From assembly GCA_958510825.1 (NCBI GenBank), contig OY294049.1:20081536-20145535 (forward strand): 64,000 nucleotides of DNA, written 5' to 3'. This document shows positions 47,775 to 58,255 of the stretch, one piece after another. The position numbers and the translations under genes are program-made. The notes beneath the pieces are model-generated. The model made no database searches. It was not told the origin of the DNA and saw only the letters and a program-made list of their open reading frames with translations. The DNA comes from Brachypterus glaber (Eukaryota; Arthropoda; Insecta; Coleoptera; Kateretidae). How positions within the stretch are numbered: position 1 is the stretch's first letter; each line of letters starts with the position of its first letter.

Positions 47775-48350
47775 GACTATTAGATATACATAGTAAGTCG
47801 ACAAATTTGTTTAACTGAGAACTTATTATGGTAAACATGGTACTTGTAAATTCTCTTTTTTACAAAAATTATAGTTTCCGGCCTTTGGAAATAAGTGGTG
47901 TACATATGGATACATTTAAAGCAAAGCTATGAAATTAAAATGTTTCTGAAAATCGTATTTTCCAGATTTTGCCTTATACCTACAACGTTGGAGGCAGGGC
48001 AATAATAACAAATATTTAATTTTTGCAGCACCGCGGCGCGCCGTATGATCGTAAAACAAGAGTTTAATTGATAATTTTAATTAAAATTGTTGGAAATAAA
48101 CTTCAGATATTTGTAGAGTAACAGTTTGGTATTCGTTTTTTTAAGATTATAATTTCAATTTTTTAGTTTTTTTTCTTTCGTTCAACATTGCTTTGCAAAT
48201 ATTGACATGCACCCAAAATTCAAGTCAATTTAAAATAGAAAAAGTAATTACTTAAATTTTATATATCTACCCCGTATTATCTAATTTTAAATTCACTTAA
48301 TATACTATCTATCTATTTTTATAATTTTAATTAAAATTAAAATTTCTTCT
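47775..48350. other. No gene seen
   Basis: Contains the GC-rich motif ggcgcgccgta (48035), also present at 28295, in otherwise AT-rich DNA. Confidence 0.45.
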
Positions 48351-48354
48351 ATTT

Positions 48355-48545
48355 TTATGTAACGTTTTACGCAATTTTACGAAATTTTACGTTATTTTAC
48401 GTAGGTAATTATACGTTGTTTTATGCAATTTAACGTTATTTTATATTTTACAGCATTTTATCTTATTTTACTTTATTTTACGTTAGTTTACGTTACGTTA
48501 CCTCATTTTACGTTATGTTTTATACGTAATTTTACCTAATTTTAT
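48355..48545 (+). repeat. Degenerate TTTTACGTTA minisatellite
   Basis: About 18 imperfect copies of a 9-12 bp ttttacgtta-like unit. Confidence 0.8.
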
Positions 48546-49470
48546 GATCATCTTATTTTTTTTTAAACTTGAACCATAGATTTGATACCAAAACTGCCAG
48601 CTTTATTTTTTTTAGGGGTAGTAGTAGTAGTAATATGTATGTTTCTATGTTTTTTTGTATAAATACATTTATTATATTGCAGTTGTATTTTTATTTATTT
48701 AAGCTATAATAATTTTTTTTTATTAAACTAATTTATCATCGAAAATCCGCCCCTGAATAAAAGGTCATATCATTTTCGTGAAGTACAGTGTAAACACGTG
48801 TAGGTCATTTCGTTTCGAATTAAATTTGACTACTAGACATGCAGAACGCGCAGCTAGTTATTGTTAGCGTCTCCTTAATTAAATTAAGAACCTTTGCTTC
48901 TGGGACTAATAGACCGGCTAAAAAATATATATTTTTTTACATGTCTGAGGTTACTTTTCTCTTTCATGTAAAAAAGCTAAGCGGCTGACGGCGAAAGGCG
49001 TTCTACATATTTAAATAAACTACCACGTATCAGTTTAGTTTAAACCTGCACATTTTTTTAAGAATAAATTAGATTATTCAAGAATTAGTGCACGAAGTAT
49101 GTAGTTTTTCGACTTAAATTAGTGCGTTTAATGGAAACAGCAAAACTCATCGAAAGCCATCAAATCACTACTCAACACTATGATCAGTTTCGATTAACAT
49201 ATGTCGCTGGCATCATTCCTTATCAACGTTTTAAGATGATTAGTTTTGATTCATTTTATAAAAGCGCGGGATTGTACTTTTCGTGGGTATTTCTAACCTC
49301 AAATGGTGGTTTTGACAAGTGACAGATAATAGCCGTTCAGCACTTTGCAAAACATTTTGATGACTTTTGATTAGGCTCGATGTTTCCACTAAGTTGCTTA
49401 TCTATGATAAAAGATTTTAAAATCATGTTTTTGACCCAACCTAAACAGTTTCTTATCGTAACCGACTTAC
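48546..49470. other. No gene supported on this intron edge
   Basis: AT-rich with a tagtagtagtag run at 48618. A plus-strand open frame at 49122-49322 lies opposite the intron and has no recognisable domain. Confidence 0.45.
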
Positions 49471-49662
49471 CATGTTCCTGAAGTGTTTCTGGTGGAACTT
49501 CAACCTCCACTCGTATATTTGGTAGGACGACCGGAGGATCACTTCGGCCCTTTGCGTTTTCAGAATACACAACCACGTGGTATTCACGACCTGTATCCAA
49601 ACTGTGCAGACGAAATATTGGTCTATCTCCCAAAACCCGATAAATAGGGCCGGATTTCTCGC
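49471..49662 (-). CDS. Exon: second half of FN3 domain, Sidestep-family receptor
   Basis: Internal exon of 192 bp on the minus strand. The acceptor AG is at 49663-49664 and a strong donor (gtaagt) begins at 49470. The G carried over from the previous exon completes GGC, giving DQ-G-EKSGPIYRV, then FRLHSLDTGREYHVVVYSEN, then AKGRSDPP, ending at QEH plus 1 base. The L-x-x-G-R-E-Y-x-V-x-V-Y-x-x-N-A-K-G-R-S pattern is the E to G strand signature of an FN3 domain, and NAKGRSDP is very typical of Sidestep-family proteins. It lies directly outside the membrane, since the next exon supplies a short stalk and the transmembrane helix. The open frame continues past the donor to about 49337, but that part is intron read-through. 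The donor fits the consensus almost perfectly and the phase is 1 on both sides. Confidence 0.85.
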
Positions 49663-49892
49663 CTGGAATTTTAAGAACTATATTGATTACTAAATAAATT
49701 ATAATTAAAAGTGTGTATTTGTATTTTTTGTATATTTATGTTATTTGAGTGGCTATATCTTCGAATCAAAGGTCGAAAAAAAAATGTTTAAAGCTTTATG
49801 ATTTGCCTTCTTGGCACACCCAAATACAAACATAGAAGCGAATTTTTGAAAATAACTTATTTTTTTAATTTTAAGTCAGTAGATAAAAGCCT

Positions 49893-50243
49893 AACGTCAT
49901 CTAGGGTGACTTCTAACGGTGTGGGTGACTAAGGATACTTTTTCGCAAAACTCTCTAAAGTAAGGTCACTCGATCGGTTCTTGCTTTGTCTATTTTGTGT
50001 GTTAGTGTGTTTTGGTGGTTGGTTGGTTTGGACGAAAACTACCAGAAACCCAAAGGGCTAACCACCAAAACACTAGACAAAGCAACAAGTGATCTAGTGA
50101 CCCTACTCTAAACCAAAGCACGTGTGAACAAGTTGTGTAGTGGGGTTGTGCGCACCAGTTGTGGAATTGAACTCCAAAACACGTTTTGCAAAATAGTGTC
50201 CGAAGTTACCCACACCGTCCGAAGTCACCCCAGTTGACGGTAC
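49893..50243. mobile_element. Nested fold-back MITEs in the 815-bp intron
   Basis: Outer arms: gtcatctagggtgacttc and ggtgtgggtgac on the left mirror gttacccacaccgtcc and gaagtcaccccagttgac on the right. The inner MITE at 49961-50105 occupies its centre. It fills about 40% of the intron between the two FN3 exons. Confidence 0.78.
49961..50105. mobile_element. MITE, family G, copy 2
   Basis: Taaggtcactcgatc and gatctagtgacccta are the tips; agtgtgttttggtggttggt mirrors ctaaccaccaaaacacta. 145 bp. Same family as 47315-47452. Confidence 0.82.
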
Positions 50244-50477
50244 TTAAGTAATCGTGCTTACAAGTTTTCCCTAACAGAATATGCAACAGATTGTTCAGTT
50301 AGAACATTCTATGGATTGAGAGACATTTTTTTTTTTGCTTAAAATCAATTTTTTTGGACAAAAACAAAAAATTTACAAGTCTTTCACTTTTTTTAAGTAT
50401 TTAAATGGAAAAAATATAGTAAATAAATAAAAAAAATCATTAAGAAACACGATTAAAAAAATATGAATGTTAAATAC

Positions 50478-50648
50478 CTTGATCACAAAGGGTTGTTGCT
50501 CCAGACGGCCGGGAAGGTGTGGAAATGTCGCTAACTTCCAGCACAAAAGTTTGATGTAATCCACCATCTTTTCCTGCTAAACAAGACACTTCGAGGCCTC
50601 CATGTGACGCATTACGAAGTATGCAACTCTTTGGAGATTCCGGGGCGG
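50478..50648 (-). CDS. Exon: first half of FN3 domain, Sidestep-family receptor
   Basis: Internal exon of 171 bp on the minus strand. It is preceded by a pyrimidine-rich tract ending in AG (649-650) and followed by GT (476-477). The exon has 2 bases of a split codon, then APESPKSCILRNASHGG, EVSCLAGKDGG and QTFVLEVSD, ending in CDQ plus 1 base. This matches the A to C strand half of the membrane-proximal fibronectin type III domain of the insect Sidestep family, where a Cys follows the Pro-rich start and a V-x-C-x-x-G-x-D-G-G core precedes F-x-L-E-V. The family consists of Ig-superfamily transmembrane proteins that act as guidance cues or receptors at the neuronal and muscle surface, with five Ig domains before this FN3. 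The phase is 1 at both ends, so it joins in frame to the exon at 49471-49662 across a roughly 815-bp intron. An overlapping open frame starting near 50567 is a shadow. The family call is from motif memory; nephrin-like or other Ig/FN3 receptors are the alternative. Confidence 0.8.
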
Positions 50649-51118
50649 CTGTAAAGAAAAGAATAAACTTTTACACTAAAAAATAACTTTCTTCTGAATG
50701 CTATACACTGTTAAAAATACAAAAAAATAGTATATATCTGGAAGTTTATAAAATTTCTGCAATGCAGAATCTGTATAAATGCATTTTCTATTTAAAATAT
50801 AGGTACAGAGAAGAATTAAGTCAAGTGTTAATCTCTGGATTATACATTCATAAATCGAGAAAAAGTGATAGGGATATTATTCGACCCAAAGAGCATTATT
50901 TCAAATCCTATACAATTTATATGTCTCATATTTTTTAACCAGAAGAAAAATTTCTTTTTCTTTTTAAGCAAAAATAGACATTTTATTTAATGTACTTTTT
51001 TTTCAAACCCCTATTGCAGTGTGAAATATTTCTTATTTTTAAATTTAATTTTTTCACATTTTTAATTAAAAACATCATTGACCATCTGTCCCTCTTTCTT
51101 CAAATATCTCAAGACCTA
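50649..51118. other. Intron, no exon seen
   Basis: AT-rich sequence upstream (minus strand) of the first FN3 exon. No Ig-type exon is recognised here or further up to 64000. Confidence 0.5.
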
Positions 51119-51211
51119 AATCAATCTTGTTATTTTATTTATTTCGTATGGAAAAATTAGTACAATGCAACAAATAATATATAAAAAAAAATAATAATAA
51201 TAAATTTAAAA

Positions 51212-51440
51212 TTATAGTTTTAAATTTGGATTTTGCAGCCACTGAAGGGCTGCTGGTGTTAAATTATGTATGTTCTCCAATGTATCATCAAAACGCGTCA
51301 GCGCGCATTCCAGAGAAATGTGATGAATAGATTGTTTCTCCCCATCGCAACGGTTACAACTAGGATTTTCTAAAACTATAAAATCAACTCCCTTAGAATG
51401 GCTACCAGTTCTAAGTAACATTGCCCCACCTAAAGCGAGA
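51212..51440 (-). pseudogene. C-terminus of LINE RT protein, truncated
   Basis: Reads PSCNRCDGEKQSIHHISLEC then ALTRFDDTLENIHNLTPAAL and WLQNPNLKL, stop. The C-x2-C-x7-H-x4-C zinc-knuckle-like motif (CNRC...H...C) and the TLE-IHNLTPxAxxWL ending are typical of the last 70 residues of arthropod Jockey/CR1-clade reverse transcriptases. Only this tail is left, so it is not functional. Residues before PSCNRC appear to be junction sequence. Confidence 0.75.
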
Positions 51441-51446
51441 CGACTG

Positions 51447-51774
51447 GCGGCCCTTAAAAATCAACTTGATAAGTGCGTTTCAAATGAACAACTTCCAATA
51501 AATGAAAACATAGTTTCCTTATCTAGTAATACACTAAGGCTAATATCGAGAAATCCACCAACAAGATTAGCAAACCAATCCAATTACTTTAATATAGAGG
51601 AGTTTTGAAAGTCATCGTGGCGCGACAAACAGGTTAATAATTCGTTTCTTATCCCTGATCCAACATTAAAAGTTCCTGGATTTGGTCTTTCAAGAAGAGA
51701 GTGGTGTAATTTAAACCGTATTCGTACAGATCATGGTGTATGCAATAAAAGCAAATTTACTTGGGGTCTTTTAG
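51447..51774 (+). pseudogene. Inverted internal segment of the same LINE protein
   Basis: In one frame it reads RLISRNPPTRLANQSN, a stop (tga near 51607), SSWRDKQVNNSFLIPDPT, then VPGFGLSRREWCNLNRIRTD and HGVCNKSKFTWGL. The REW-x2-LNRIRT-x2-G-x-C-x8-WG pattern is the segment that normally precedes the Cys-His motif found on the minus strand at 51212-51420. Inverted and broken by a stop. Confidence 0.75.
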
Positions 51775-51827
51775 AATCAATCTTGTAAGGATAGATAAGG
51801 CTTCTTTCATTCAAGAATAAGAATTAA

Positions 51828-52015
51828 ATTAGAAAGTTATCTATCTGTCGTTAAAATCAAATTAACAGGAAACAGTGAATAGTACCATTTCATCCTTTTT
51901 GGGAATCATCAGCACATCATCAGCACAATGCTGATGATTCCCAAAAAGGATGAAATGGTACTATTCATTGTTTCCTGTTTATTTGATTTTAACGACAGAT
52001 AGATAACTTTCTAAT
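51828..52015. mobile_element. Near-perfect palindromic MITE, about 85-bp arms
   Basis: Attagaaagttatctatctg mirrors cagatagataactttctaat; gtaccatttcatcctttttg mirrors caaaaaggatgaaatggtac. The loop contains catcatcagcac, a partial repeat of the arm end. Arms differ by only a few bases, so insertion is recent. Confidence 0.88.
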
Positions 52016-52504
52016 ATATATATATATTTGGCTATTAACCGACAAACGTGCAGTATATATTTTTTTATAGACTGTCAATTCTTAACTTATTTAAGAACTA
52101 AATTGTTTTGTTATTTTTTTTTTGTTATCTGAAAAACTAATAAGTATTTTTAAGCAATTTTTCAAATTGACCATGACATTATTAATAACAAAGACTACGT
52201 GGTGCAGTTAACTTGTATTAATCTGCAATACTAGTAAAAAATACATCTTTTTCTGTGTATAAAAAAACTTTTGCAGTAAAGAAAAACTTTTCTACTCGCA
52301 CAATTCATGCAAACATTTGAAAATGGTTTTTCCTTAAACTCTTTTTACTAACAGAAAATTTGAATAAAGGATAGTTTTTAAACCAATCATTCTTTTTACT
52401 ACTTTATCTATTCAGGAATATATTTTTAATAAACTTTGTAAAACTTATTTGCAAACTTCAGTTCATTTTATCATCAAATATTTTGAAAAAGATTAAGCAA
52501 TAAT
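52016..52504. other. No gene seen
   Basis: AT-rich, nothing recognised. Confidence 0.5.
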
Positions 52505-52571
52505 AATTATATAAATCTATATAAAACATTTTACTATTCCTTAAAACGACTTTTGTTTGATTAACGCAGTC

Positions 52572-52642
52572 GTCCCTCCGAAGTGACTGATCGATTTCGT
52601 GCTTTTTAGCACTCTTCAGAGCCACATATCGGTAGTAGGGAC
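52572..52642 (-). ncRNA. Type I hammerhead ribozyme
   Basis: Minus strand, 5' to 3': GUCCCU, ACU, ACCGAUAU, GUGGCU, CUGAAGA, GUGCU-AAAA-AGCAC, GAAAUCGAUC, AGUCAC, UUCGG, AGGGAC. Helix I: GUGGCU/AGUCAC (one G-U), extended by CCGA/UCGG and GUCCCU/AGGGAC. Helix II: 5 bp with an AAAA loop. Helix III: AUC/GAU without a loop, so cleavage would need a dimer. Predicted cut after AUC, between 52589 and 52588. All invariant core bases are present (CUGANGA, GAAA). Confidence 0.85.
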
Positions 52643-52934
52643 AACTACGAAAATCAAATCCTTTCCATATATCTCTATATGGAGGTTAAAAGTCGTTGTA
52701 AGGAAAAGCAAAAACAGCTAGCGACATCTACTGCTAAAAGCAGAGACTGGATAAACCTATCGACAGTCCAAAAAAAAGGAAGCAGTTATTGGTTTCAAGA
52801 ACCTAATGCACGCTGTTTAGGTTTATCCAGTCTCTGCTTTTAGCAGTAGATGTCGCTAGCTGTTTTTGCTTTTCCTTACAACGACTTTTAAACTCCATAT
52901 AGAGATATATGGAAAGGATTTGATTTTCGCAGTT

Positions 52935-53005
52935 GTCCCTACTACCGATATGTAGCTCTGAAGAGTGCTAAAAAGCACGAAATCGATCAGTCACTTCGGA
53001 GGGAC
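52935..53005 (+). ncRNA. Type I hammerhead ribozyme, one helix I mismatch
   Basis: Plus-strand copy of the 71-nt fold. It has GUAGCU instead of GUGGCU, giving one C-A mismatch in helix I; the core and helices II and III are intact. Predicted cut between 52988 and 52989. Confidence 0.8.
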
Positions 53006-53108
53006 GACTGAGTTAATCAAACAAAAGTCGTTTTAAGGAATAGTAAAATGTTTTATATAGATTTTTTAAATTTGTAAATATCAAACAATTTAATTTAGTT
53101 AATTATAT

Positions 53109-53145
53109 AAATGATATAGCAGTAAATATTACTGCTATATCATTT
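53109..53145. repeat. 17-bp perfect hairpin at the element's right edge
   Basis: Aaatgatatagcagtaa and ttactgctatatcattt around a 3-bp loop; it overlaps the target duplication, so it was probably the target structure. Confidence 0.7.
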
Positions 53146-53329
53146 ATGTTTTTAATATTTTTTACCAAAAGTTTAGTTTTATTTTTTGGATCGAATAAGT
53201 TTAACTATTTTAGGTTATTAACAATAAAAAATAACAAGTCGTGAAAATATGTTAGACTATGCATTCCATTGTATTCATAGTAAATGCTATATTGCATTTT
53301 CCAAAATAAAAAATATATATTTTTTAAGG

Positions 53330-53885
53330 ATCTTTTTTTGAAAAACGAAAAATATTTGAATTTATTTTTTTCAACAATTTTCAAAAAAAAAACTTTTTAT
53401 TTTTATTTTATTTTTGCGAAAAACAAAAAATTATTATTTTTTTTTTGAAAATTATAGCTTTTTGTTTTTAAGGGGACTACTTTTTAAATTTAAAGTTTAA
53501 TCCTTCATAAGTTTTTTTTTTTTTTCAAAAACAATATAAATCTTTTCCTCATAGAACTTGATTTTTCCTGAAAAAATCAAATTATTATTTTTGAGTTATT
53601 GTTTTAACAAAATCATGACATCGCGTCCGTCCGATTTTCAAAAATCGTCCTAGTTAAAAAATTCTTAGATATAGTTTTTTTTTCATAAAAAAATAAGAAA
53701 CCTTTTTTATCCGTCCGTTTATCTATCTCTCCGTCCGGACGGATAAAAAAAGCTTTCTTATTTTTTTATGAAAAAAATTTATATCCAAGAATTTTTTAAC
53801 TAGGACGATTTTTGAAAATTTTGGAAATATCAAAACCACTGTATAATACTATTCTAGCGCAGGCGCTGTGAATAGTATTATAATG
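53330..53885 (+). repeat. Dispersed repeat family B, copy 3, with inner palindrome
   Basis: Ends in gtataatactattctagcgc, aggcgct and gaatagtatt as in the other copies. Inside, 53632-53820 is a palindrome with about 80-bp arms (aaaatcgtcctagttaaaaa / tttttaactaggacgatttt) around ccgtccggacgg. Confidence 0.65.
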
Positions 53886-55155
53886 ATATGCTAAAAAAAA
53901 AGGTTTTAAGCCAAAGCCAATTTAATGAAAACACTGAATTAAACATATTGCTTTTGGTGGACATCTAAATAAAATAAAATTTTAAAAATTGATTTCTTTT
54001 ACCGGTTAACGATTTTTAAATTTATTGGAATTTATAATCTTTATATATACTCTGATGGTGTACAAAATTACCTTAAGTAAAACAATTTCATAAAAGTTAA
54101 TGTGAACTTAGTTTTTCTAAAGAATGGGTTAAAGTATAACATACATCTTGAGGTTAAATTGTACTTTACTGGTTTAAAAATAAGTTTATTTAAATATACT
54201 ATTATAAGAATATATTACGGCTGTACGGAAAAGAGGTTATTTATTAAGAAAAGTTTTATTTGTTTAAGAAGAAGTCACATTTGCAGTTTTCTCATTCTTG
54301 TTTTTCGCTGTGATAAACTTACCATTATATTCTTTATTATATGAAAAGACGTAAATGTCTTAAAACATTGTATTGTCAAAAAATGAAATACTAAAAATAA
54401 AATATTTCAATACAATCATTATAAAAAATGTAGTAGAATAGACAATCCCTTTAAATGTGGCTAATAATCTAGGGTCGATAAAATAAAAAAACCCATATAA
54501 CTCATAAAATCCATGTTGGATTTTAACTATAAAATAATACAGCCCAAAAAGTCCAGTAGACATATTTTATGCTAAATTTGGCACCAGAATTATTCATTCC
54601 AAAAAAAAAATTGCACAGCATCTAGCACAAAATTTACATTTTACATGCTCTTTAAGAATATTTATATGCAATTTTATAAACAAAAACAGGTATAAATATT
54701 TTTTTTTCTATCGACACCTAAAATTTAAATTTTGATATAAGATTTTTATCAGTATATTTAGATTGGAAATAAATGAATACAAAACCGACTAAAAATATTT
54801 CTGGATTCTTTTATCTTTCATTAAAATACCATTTAAATGGTTTTCTATTGTTTTGTTAAACTATAGAGCCTCTATCTGTTCAGGAGTTGTCTTTATAATA
54901 GACGTGTACCTTTTGAATATAAAATAAAACAGTTTTGCATAGATAAACCTAAATTACTAATTGGACTCGCTTTTTTATTAAAAAAAAAGAACGAACCATA
55001 CACTGCTATTCTGTTACCTTATTAAATCTTGTATATTTGAAATCCCTTGAAACTTTATTAAATACAAGTTGTTACAGTAAAGCATAACGTTGTTCTGGTA
55101 TTGTTGCTTTAACAGTTTGCATTTAATAACTAAAGCTGCTACGGGAATAAGGGTG
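53886..55155. other. No gene seen
   Basis: AT-rich. Short open frames here show no known domain. Confidence 0.45.
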
Positions 55156-55156
55156 A

Positions 55157-55768
55157 GTACCATGTCCCTAATACTGCCACCCCCTCTTATACTTGTTAGT
55201 TCGTCCTCAGTGTCATAAATGGCACTGCCAGTATATCTATTATATCGAAAAGATACCAGTTGGTAATGGCGTACAAAAAAACGCAGTTCGTGTTTCGTGC
55301 TCTTCCACTATAAAAATTTTTAGAACTGCGCTTACTGTCACAAGCTGGGTAGCATCGATTATTGAAGGGCAAAAACGTAATAAGGTAGGCACAAACATGC
55401 ATTTTCCTGGACCATATTGTGTTTCACTCAATAAAGAAGAGAAAATTATTTTGTTGTCTAAGTAGCGGTGTTCCTAATATTGCTATGCGAAGTAGTTAAC
55501 AACAAAAAAATTACAAAAACAACAAAAAAAGGAAGTAACGCAGAAATCAAAAAGATCTGAGTCTTGGTTCTGCTTTTTATTCTAAGAAAATCGCCATGGC
55601 GATATGAGATTTTAATCGATACGTACATGAAGTTATTTAGGTGGCCAAATTTTACCTAAAAACAGCTGAAATTATTATTGTGCCACAATATTTTCTTATT
55701 AGTCTGTTAATTTTTTGTAAGTTTCTCTTTACTATTATTAGCATTGGCATTATTGGGACATGGGTTCC
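55157..55768. mobile_element. Possible small DNA element with imperfect inverted ends
   Basis: Taccatgtccctaatactgc on the left and gcattattgggacatgg on the right are inverted with mismatches. The 90-codon plus frame at 55193-55465 contains FPGPYCVSLNKEEK; I do not recognise it. It could be a decayed transposase fragment. Confidence 0.3.
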
Positions 55769-56417
55769 TAATATTGTCAGTATGCAACAAGCAATAATAT
55801 TTTTTTGGAAGCTTCTGCAGTTTGATTATTTTTTGCCCGTTAGAATAAGGATAAAAATAAAATGTGTTATGGTAATAACTGGCTCACCCACCTTATACGA
55901 AATTGTTTAGTATTTAATACCATAACAACTTCTCACTGCGCATAGACAAACTGTTAATGTACTGGTCTTTTTTTATGTGGTAGTAGGAAAATTATATTTC
56001 ACACAAATATTCACATCTTATCCTTTGCCAACAGAAAACCCTTTAAAATAAAAATAACCATAACTATAACCGTAACCATAAACATAAAAACGTATTTTAG
56101 ATAAACTTAACAAATCCTAGCTAATATTACAGAAACATATTTTACCTCAAAAAGACTTTTCTCCGTGATATTTATAATCCCTACAGTTATAGTCGGTTTT
56201 AAAATAGGCGTATATTGATATTTAGGCCCAGGCAAATGGGGGGCACCGTCTTTCTTTGAACAAATAATACAGCGAGTCACATTAAAAATCTTAAAATGAA
56301 CACTGAGAAAACACCAGAAAATTCCTTTATTTGTAGACAGAGTGATTTCAGATTATAAAAGCAAGCTTATGTCACGTGAAAAAGACTTATAGAGTATTTT
56401 TAGAATGCTGATTATAC
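55769..56417. other. No gene seen
   Basis: AT-rich; a run of accataactataaccgtaac near 56058 is a weak 6-bp repeat. Confidence 0.45.
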
Positions 56418-56690
56418 AGGGTGGTAGAGAATTGATAGAAAACAATTTGAGGGGTGATTCTACATTCAAAAATATGAAAAAAAAGTACTACGTCCCTTTT
56501 AAGGGGCGTCTAAAAGAAAGTTTTTATTTATTATCAATGAAATCTCTTTTTTAGACGTCCCTTAAAGGGATCGTAGCTTCCTTAAGGCTGATTTCCTACC
56601 AACCCTTATAGGAACTTTTTTCATATTTTTGGATGCAGAATCACCCCTCAATTTTTTTTCCGTCTGTTCTGGACCACCCTGTATATCACC
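56418..56690. mobile_element. Family D fold-back MITE
   Basis: Tips cagggtggtagagaattg and ccagaacagacgg/ccaccctgt are loosely inverted. Ttgaggggtgattctacatt mirrors gcagaatcacccctcaa and cccttttaaggggcgtct mirrors agacgtcccttaaaggg. 273 bp. Confidence 0.75.
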
Positions 56691-56924
56691 CAGTTTAAGG
56701 CACAACCGAAACTTCTAGTTTAAATACCAAACCAAACAACCAAATGGATTACCTACGTTATCCATAATTATGGATAATAATCCATAATCCGCCGACGCAT
56801 TATTATTATTATTTTTCTAAAGTACTAGTCCGCTAAACACGTGTTATGAAACGAGTGCTTTATAAATTTTTTTCTATTTTGGTCTAAAACTTTAAAAAAC
56901 TTACATTTAAATTGATGACTGATT

Positions 56925-57235
56925 TAGGGATTTTTGTTTCGGGTTGGCATTACAGTTTTCGTCATGTTTAAAATTTTAAGAATGAATATTATTTTGATAT
57001 ATTTTATAGTCATTTCTTCTCTTTTCCACTGCAAGTAACCAATCCACAATTTTAACACGGTAAAATGTAACCTAAACACAAAATTTTGTAGAAAATTAAA
57101 CTTTAAATCGACGTTCACAATTGCTCGGCAAAAGAAAAAAAAGTAGAGACCTCTTATGGGCCTATAAGAACACGCAAAATGCGTGTGAATTTAAGCTTAT
57201 AATAGTCGCAAAGTAGAAAAATATATATACGTTTA
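56925..57235 (-). repeat. Dispersed repeat family C, inverted copy
   Basis: Reverse complement of 4440-4795: cgggttggcattacagtttt and cacgcaaaatgcgtgt are shared. It reads tgggcctataagaacacg where the other has cgtgttcttataggcc. Confidence 0.7.
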
Positions 57236-57649
57236 TAATCTTCTTTGTAAACAAAAATTTACCAACTTAATACCGTCAAATTTTTAACAGGATAATAAAA
57301 TAAATAGATAGTTCAAGTATGCCCTTACCCATGTCCCAATTTTCCCTAATACGTGATTGAGGGTCCTATTAGTTTGTTTGAAGCCAACAAGGATTTGCAC
57401 TTAAACTATCCATATGTATTTGACCAACAGACAATATTTGGTTTGTAATTGACTATTGGCATATGTACATAATAAAGCTAGGAATTTTAATTTTGTTAGA
57501 AAAACCTTAAGAGTTGTTTAAAACAAGCTTTGCTTATAAATTATTGTAAGCTTTTTTCATGATTAAATAATTTTTAGGATCAAAATTGGTCTCACGGTTC
57601 AAGGCGATAACAAAAAAAAAATGGCCCAACGCGAAACTAGTCTTAAACT
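57236..57649. other. No gene seen
   Basis: AT-rich, nothing recognised. Confidence 0.5.
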
Positions 57650-57755
57650 ATTCCTTATAAAACTAAATTAAATTGTTTGATATTTACAAATTTAAAAAAT
57701 CTATATAAAACATTTTACTATTCCTTAAAACGACTTTTGTTTGATTAACGCAGTC

Positions 57756-57826
57756 GTCCCTCCGAAGTGACTGATCGATTTCGTGCTTTTTAGCACTCTT
57801 CAGAGCCACATATCGGTAGTAGGGAC
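57756..57826 (-). ncRNA. Type I hammerhead ribozyme
   Basis: Identical in all 71 positions to the minus-strand ribozyme of copy 1, including the fully paired GUGGCU/AGUCAC helix I. Predicted cut between 57773 and 57772. Confidence 0.85.
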
Positions 57827-58184
57827 AACTACGAAAATCAAATCCTTTCCATATATCTCTATATAGAGTTTAAAAATCGTTGTAAGGAAAAGCAAAAACA
57901 GCTAGCGACATCTACTGCTAAAAGCAGAGACTGGATAAACCTATCGACAGTCCAAAAAAGGAAGCAGTTATTGGTTTCAAGAACCTATTGCACGCTGTCG
58001 ATAGGGGGCAGATTAATCAATGCCACGGTGGACATTGCCGCCAATTGAATCCTAAACGCATTGTCGATAGGTTTATCCAGTCTCTGCTTTTAGCAGTAGA
58101 TGTCGCTAGCTGTTTTTGCTTTTCCTTACAACGATTTTTAAACTCTATATAGAGATATATGGAAATGATTTGATTTTCGTAGTT

Positions 58185-58255
58185 GTCCCTACTACCGATA
58201 TGTGGCTCTGAAGAGTGCTAAAAAGCACGAAATCGATCAGTCACTTCGGAGGGAC
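58185..58255 (+). ncRNA. Type I hammerhead ribozyme
   Basis: Plus-strand ribozyme with the fully paired helix I (GUGGCU) and intact boxes. Predicted cut between 58238 and 58239. Confidence 0.85.

Larger units (their letters stand above)
27812..49470 (-). other. Large phase-1 intron (about 21.7 kb) of the receptor gene
   Basis: Inferred intron between the FN3 exon and the membrane exon. Both edges show consensus splice sites and the flanking phases agree. It holds no exon I could recognise. It contains the TA-flanked element at 28.5 kb, minisatellites, the PLE composite and many fold-back elements. Size and content suggest growth by repeated transposon insertion. Confidence 0.75.
51131..51774 (-). 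mobile_element. 5'-inverted LINE fragment (twin priming)
   Basis: A perfect 12-bp duplication aatcaatcttgt flanks it (51119-51130 and 51775-51786). The lower part (51131-51440, minus) is the 3' end of a Jockey/CR1-type non-LTR element, with its poly-A-like ttattttatttatttcg tail at 51131. The upper part (51447-51774) encodes the directly preceding protein segment on the plus strand. This arrangement is what twin priming predicts. Confidence 0.85.
52517..53100. mobile_element. Hammerhead-bearing fold-back retroelement, copy 1
   Basis: 584 bp flanked by a perfect 12-bp duplication aattatataaat (52505-52516, 53101-53112). Two long inverted arms (ctatataaaacattttac inwards) each hold a 71-nt hammerhead ribozyme, pointing outwards from the centre. 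The right end has about 40 bp (to caatttaatttagtt) missing from the left. No coding sequence. The same element lies at 57661-58310 in the other orientation and is longer at the centre. Variable 11-12 bp duplications and hammerheads are PLE traits; I infer a non-autonomous PLE relative or retrozyme-like element. Confidence 0.85.

Noticed and set aside
49122..49322. 66-codon plus frame
   Set aside because: No domain, no splice context; lies opposite the receptor intron.
50373..50567. 64-codon minus frame with hydrophobic end
   Set aside because: It is out of frame with the splice-bounded FN3 exon that covers the same bases.
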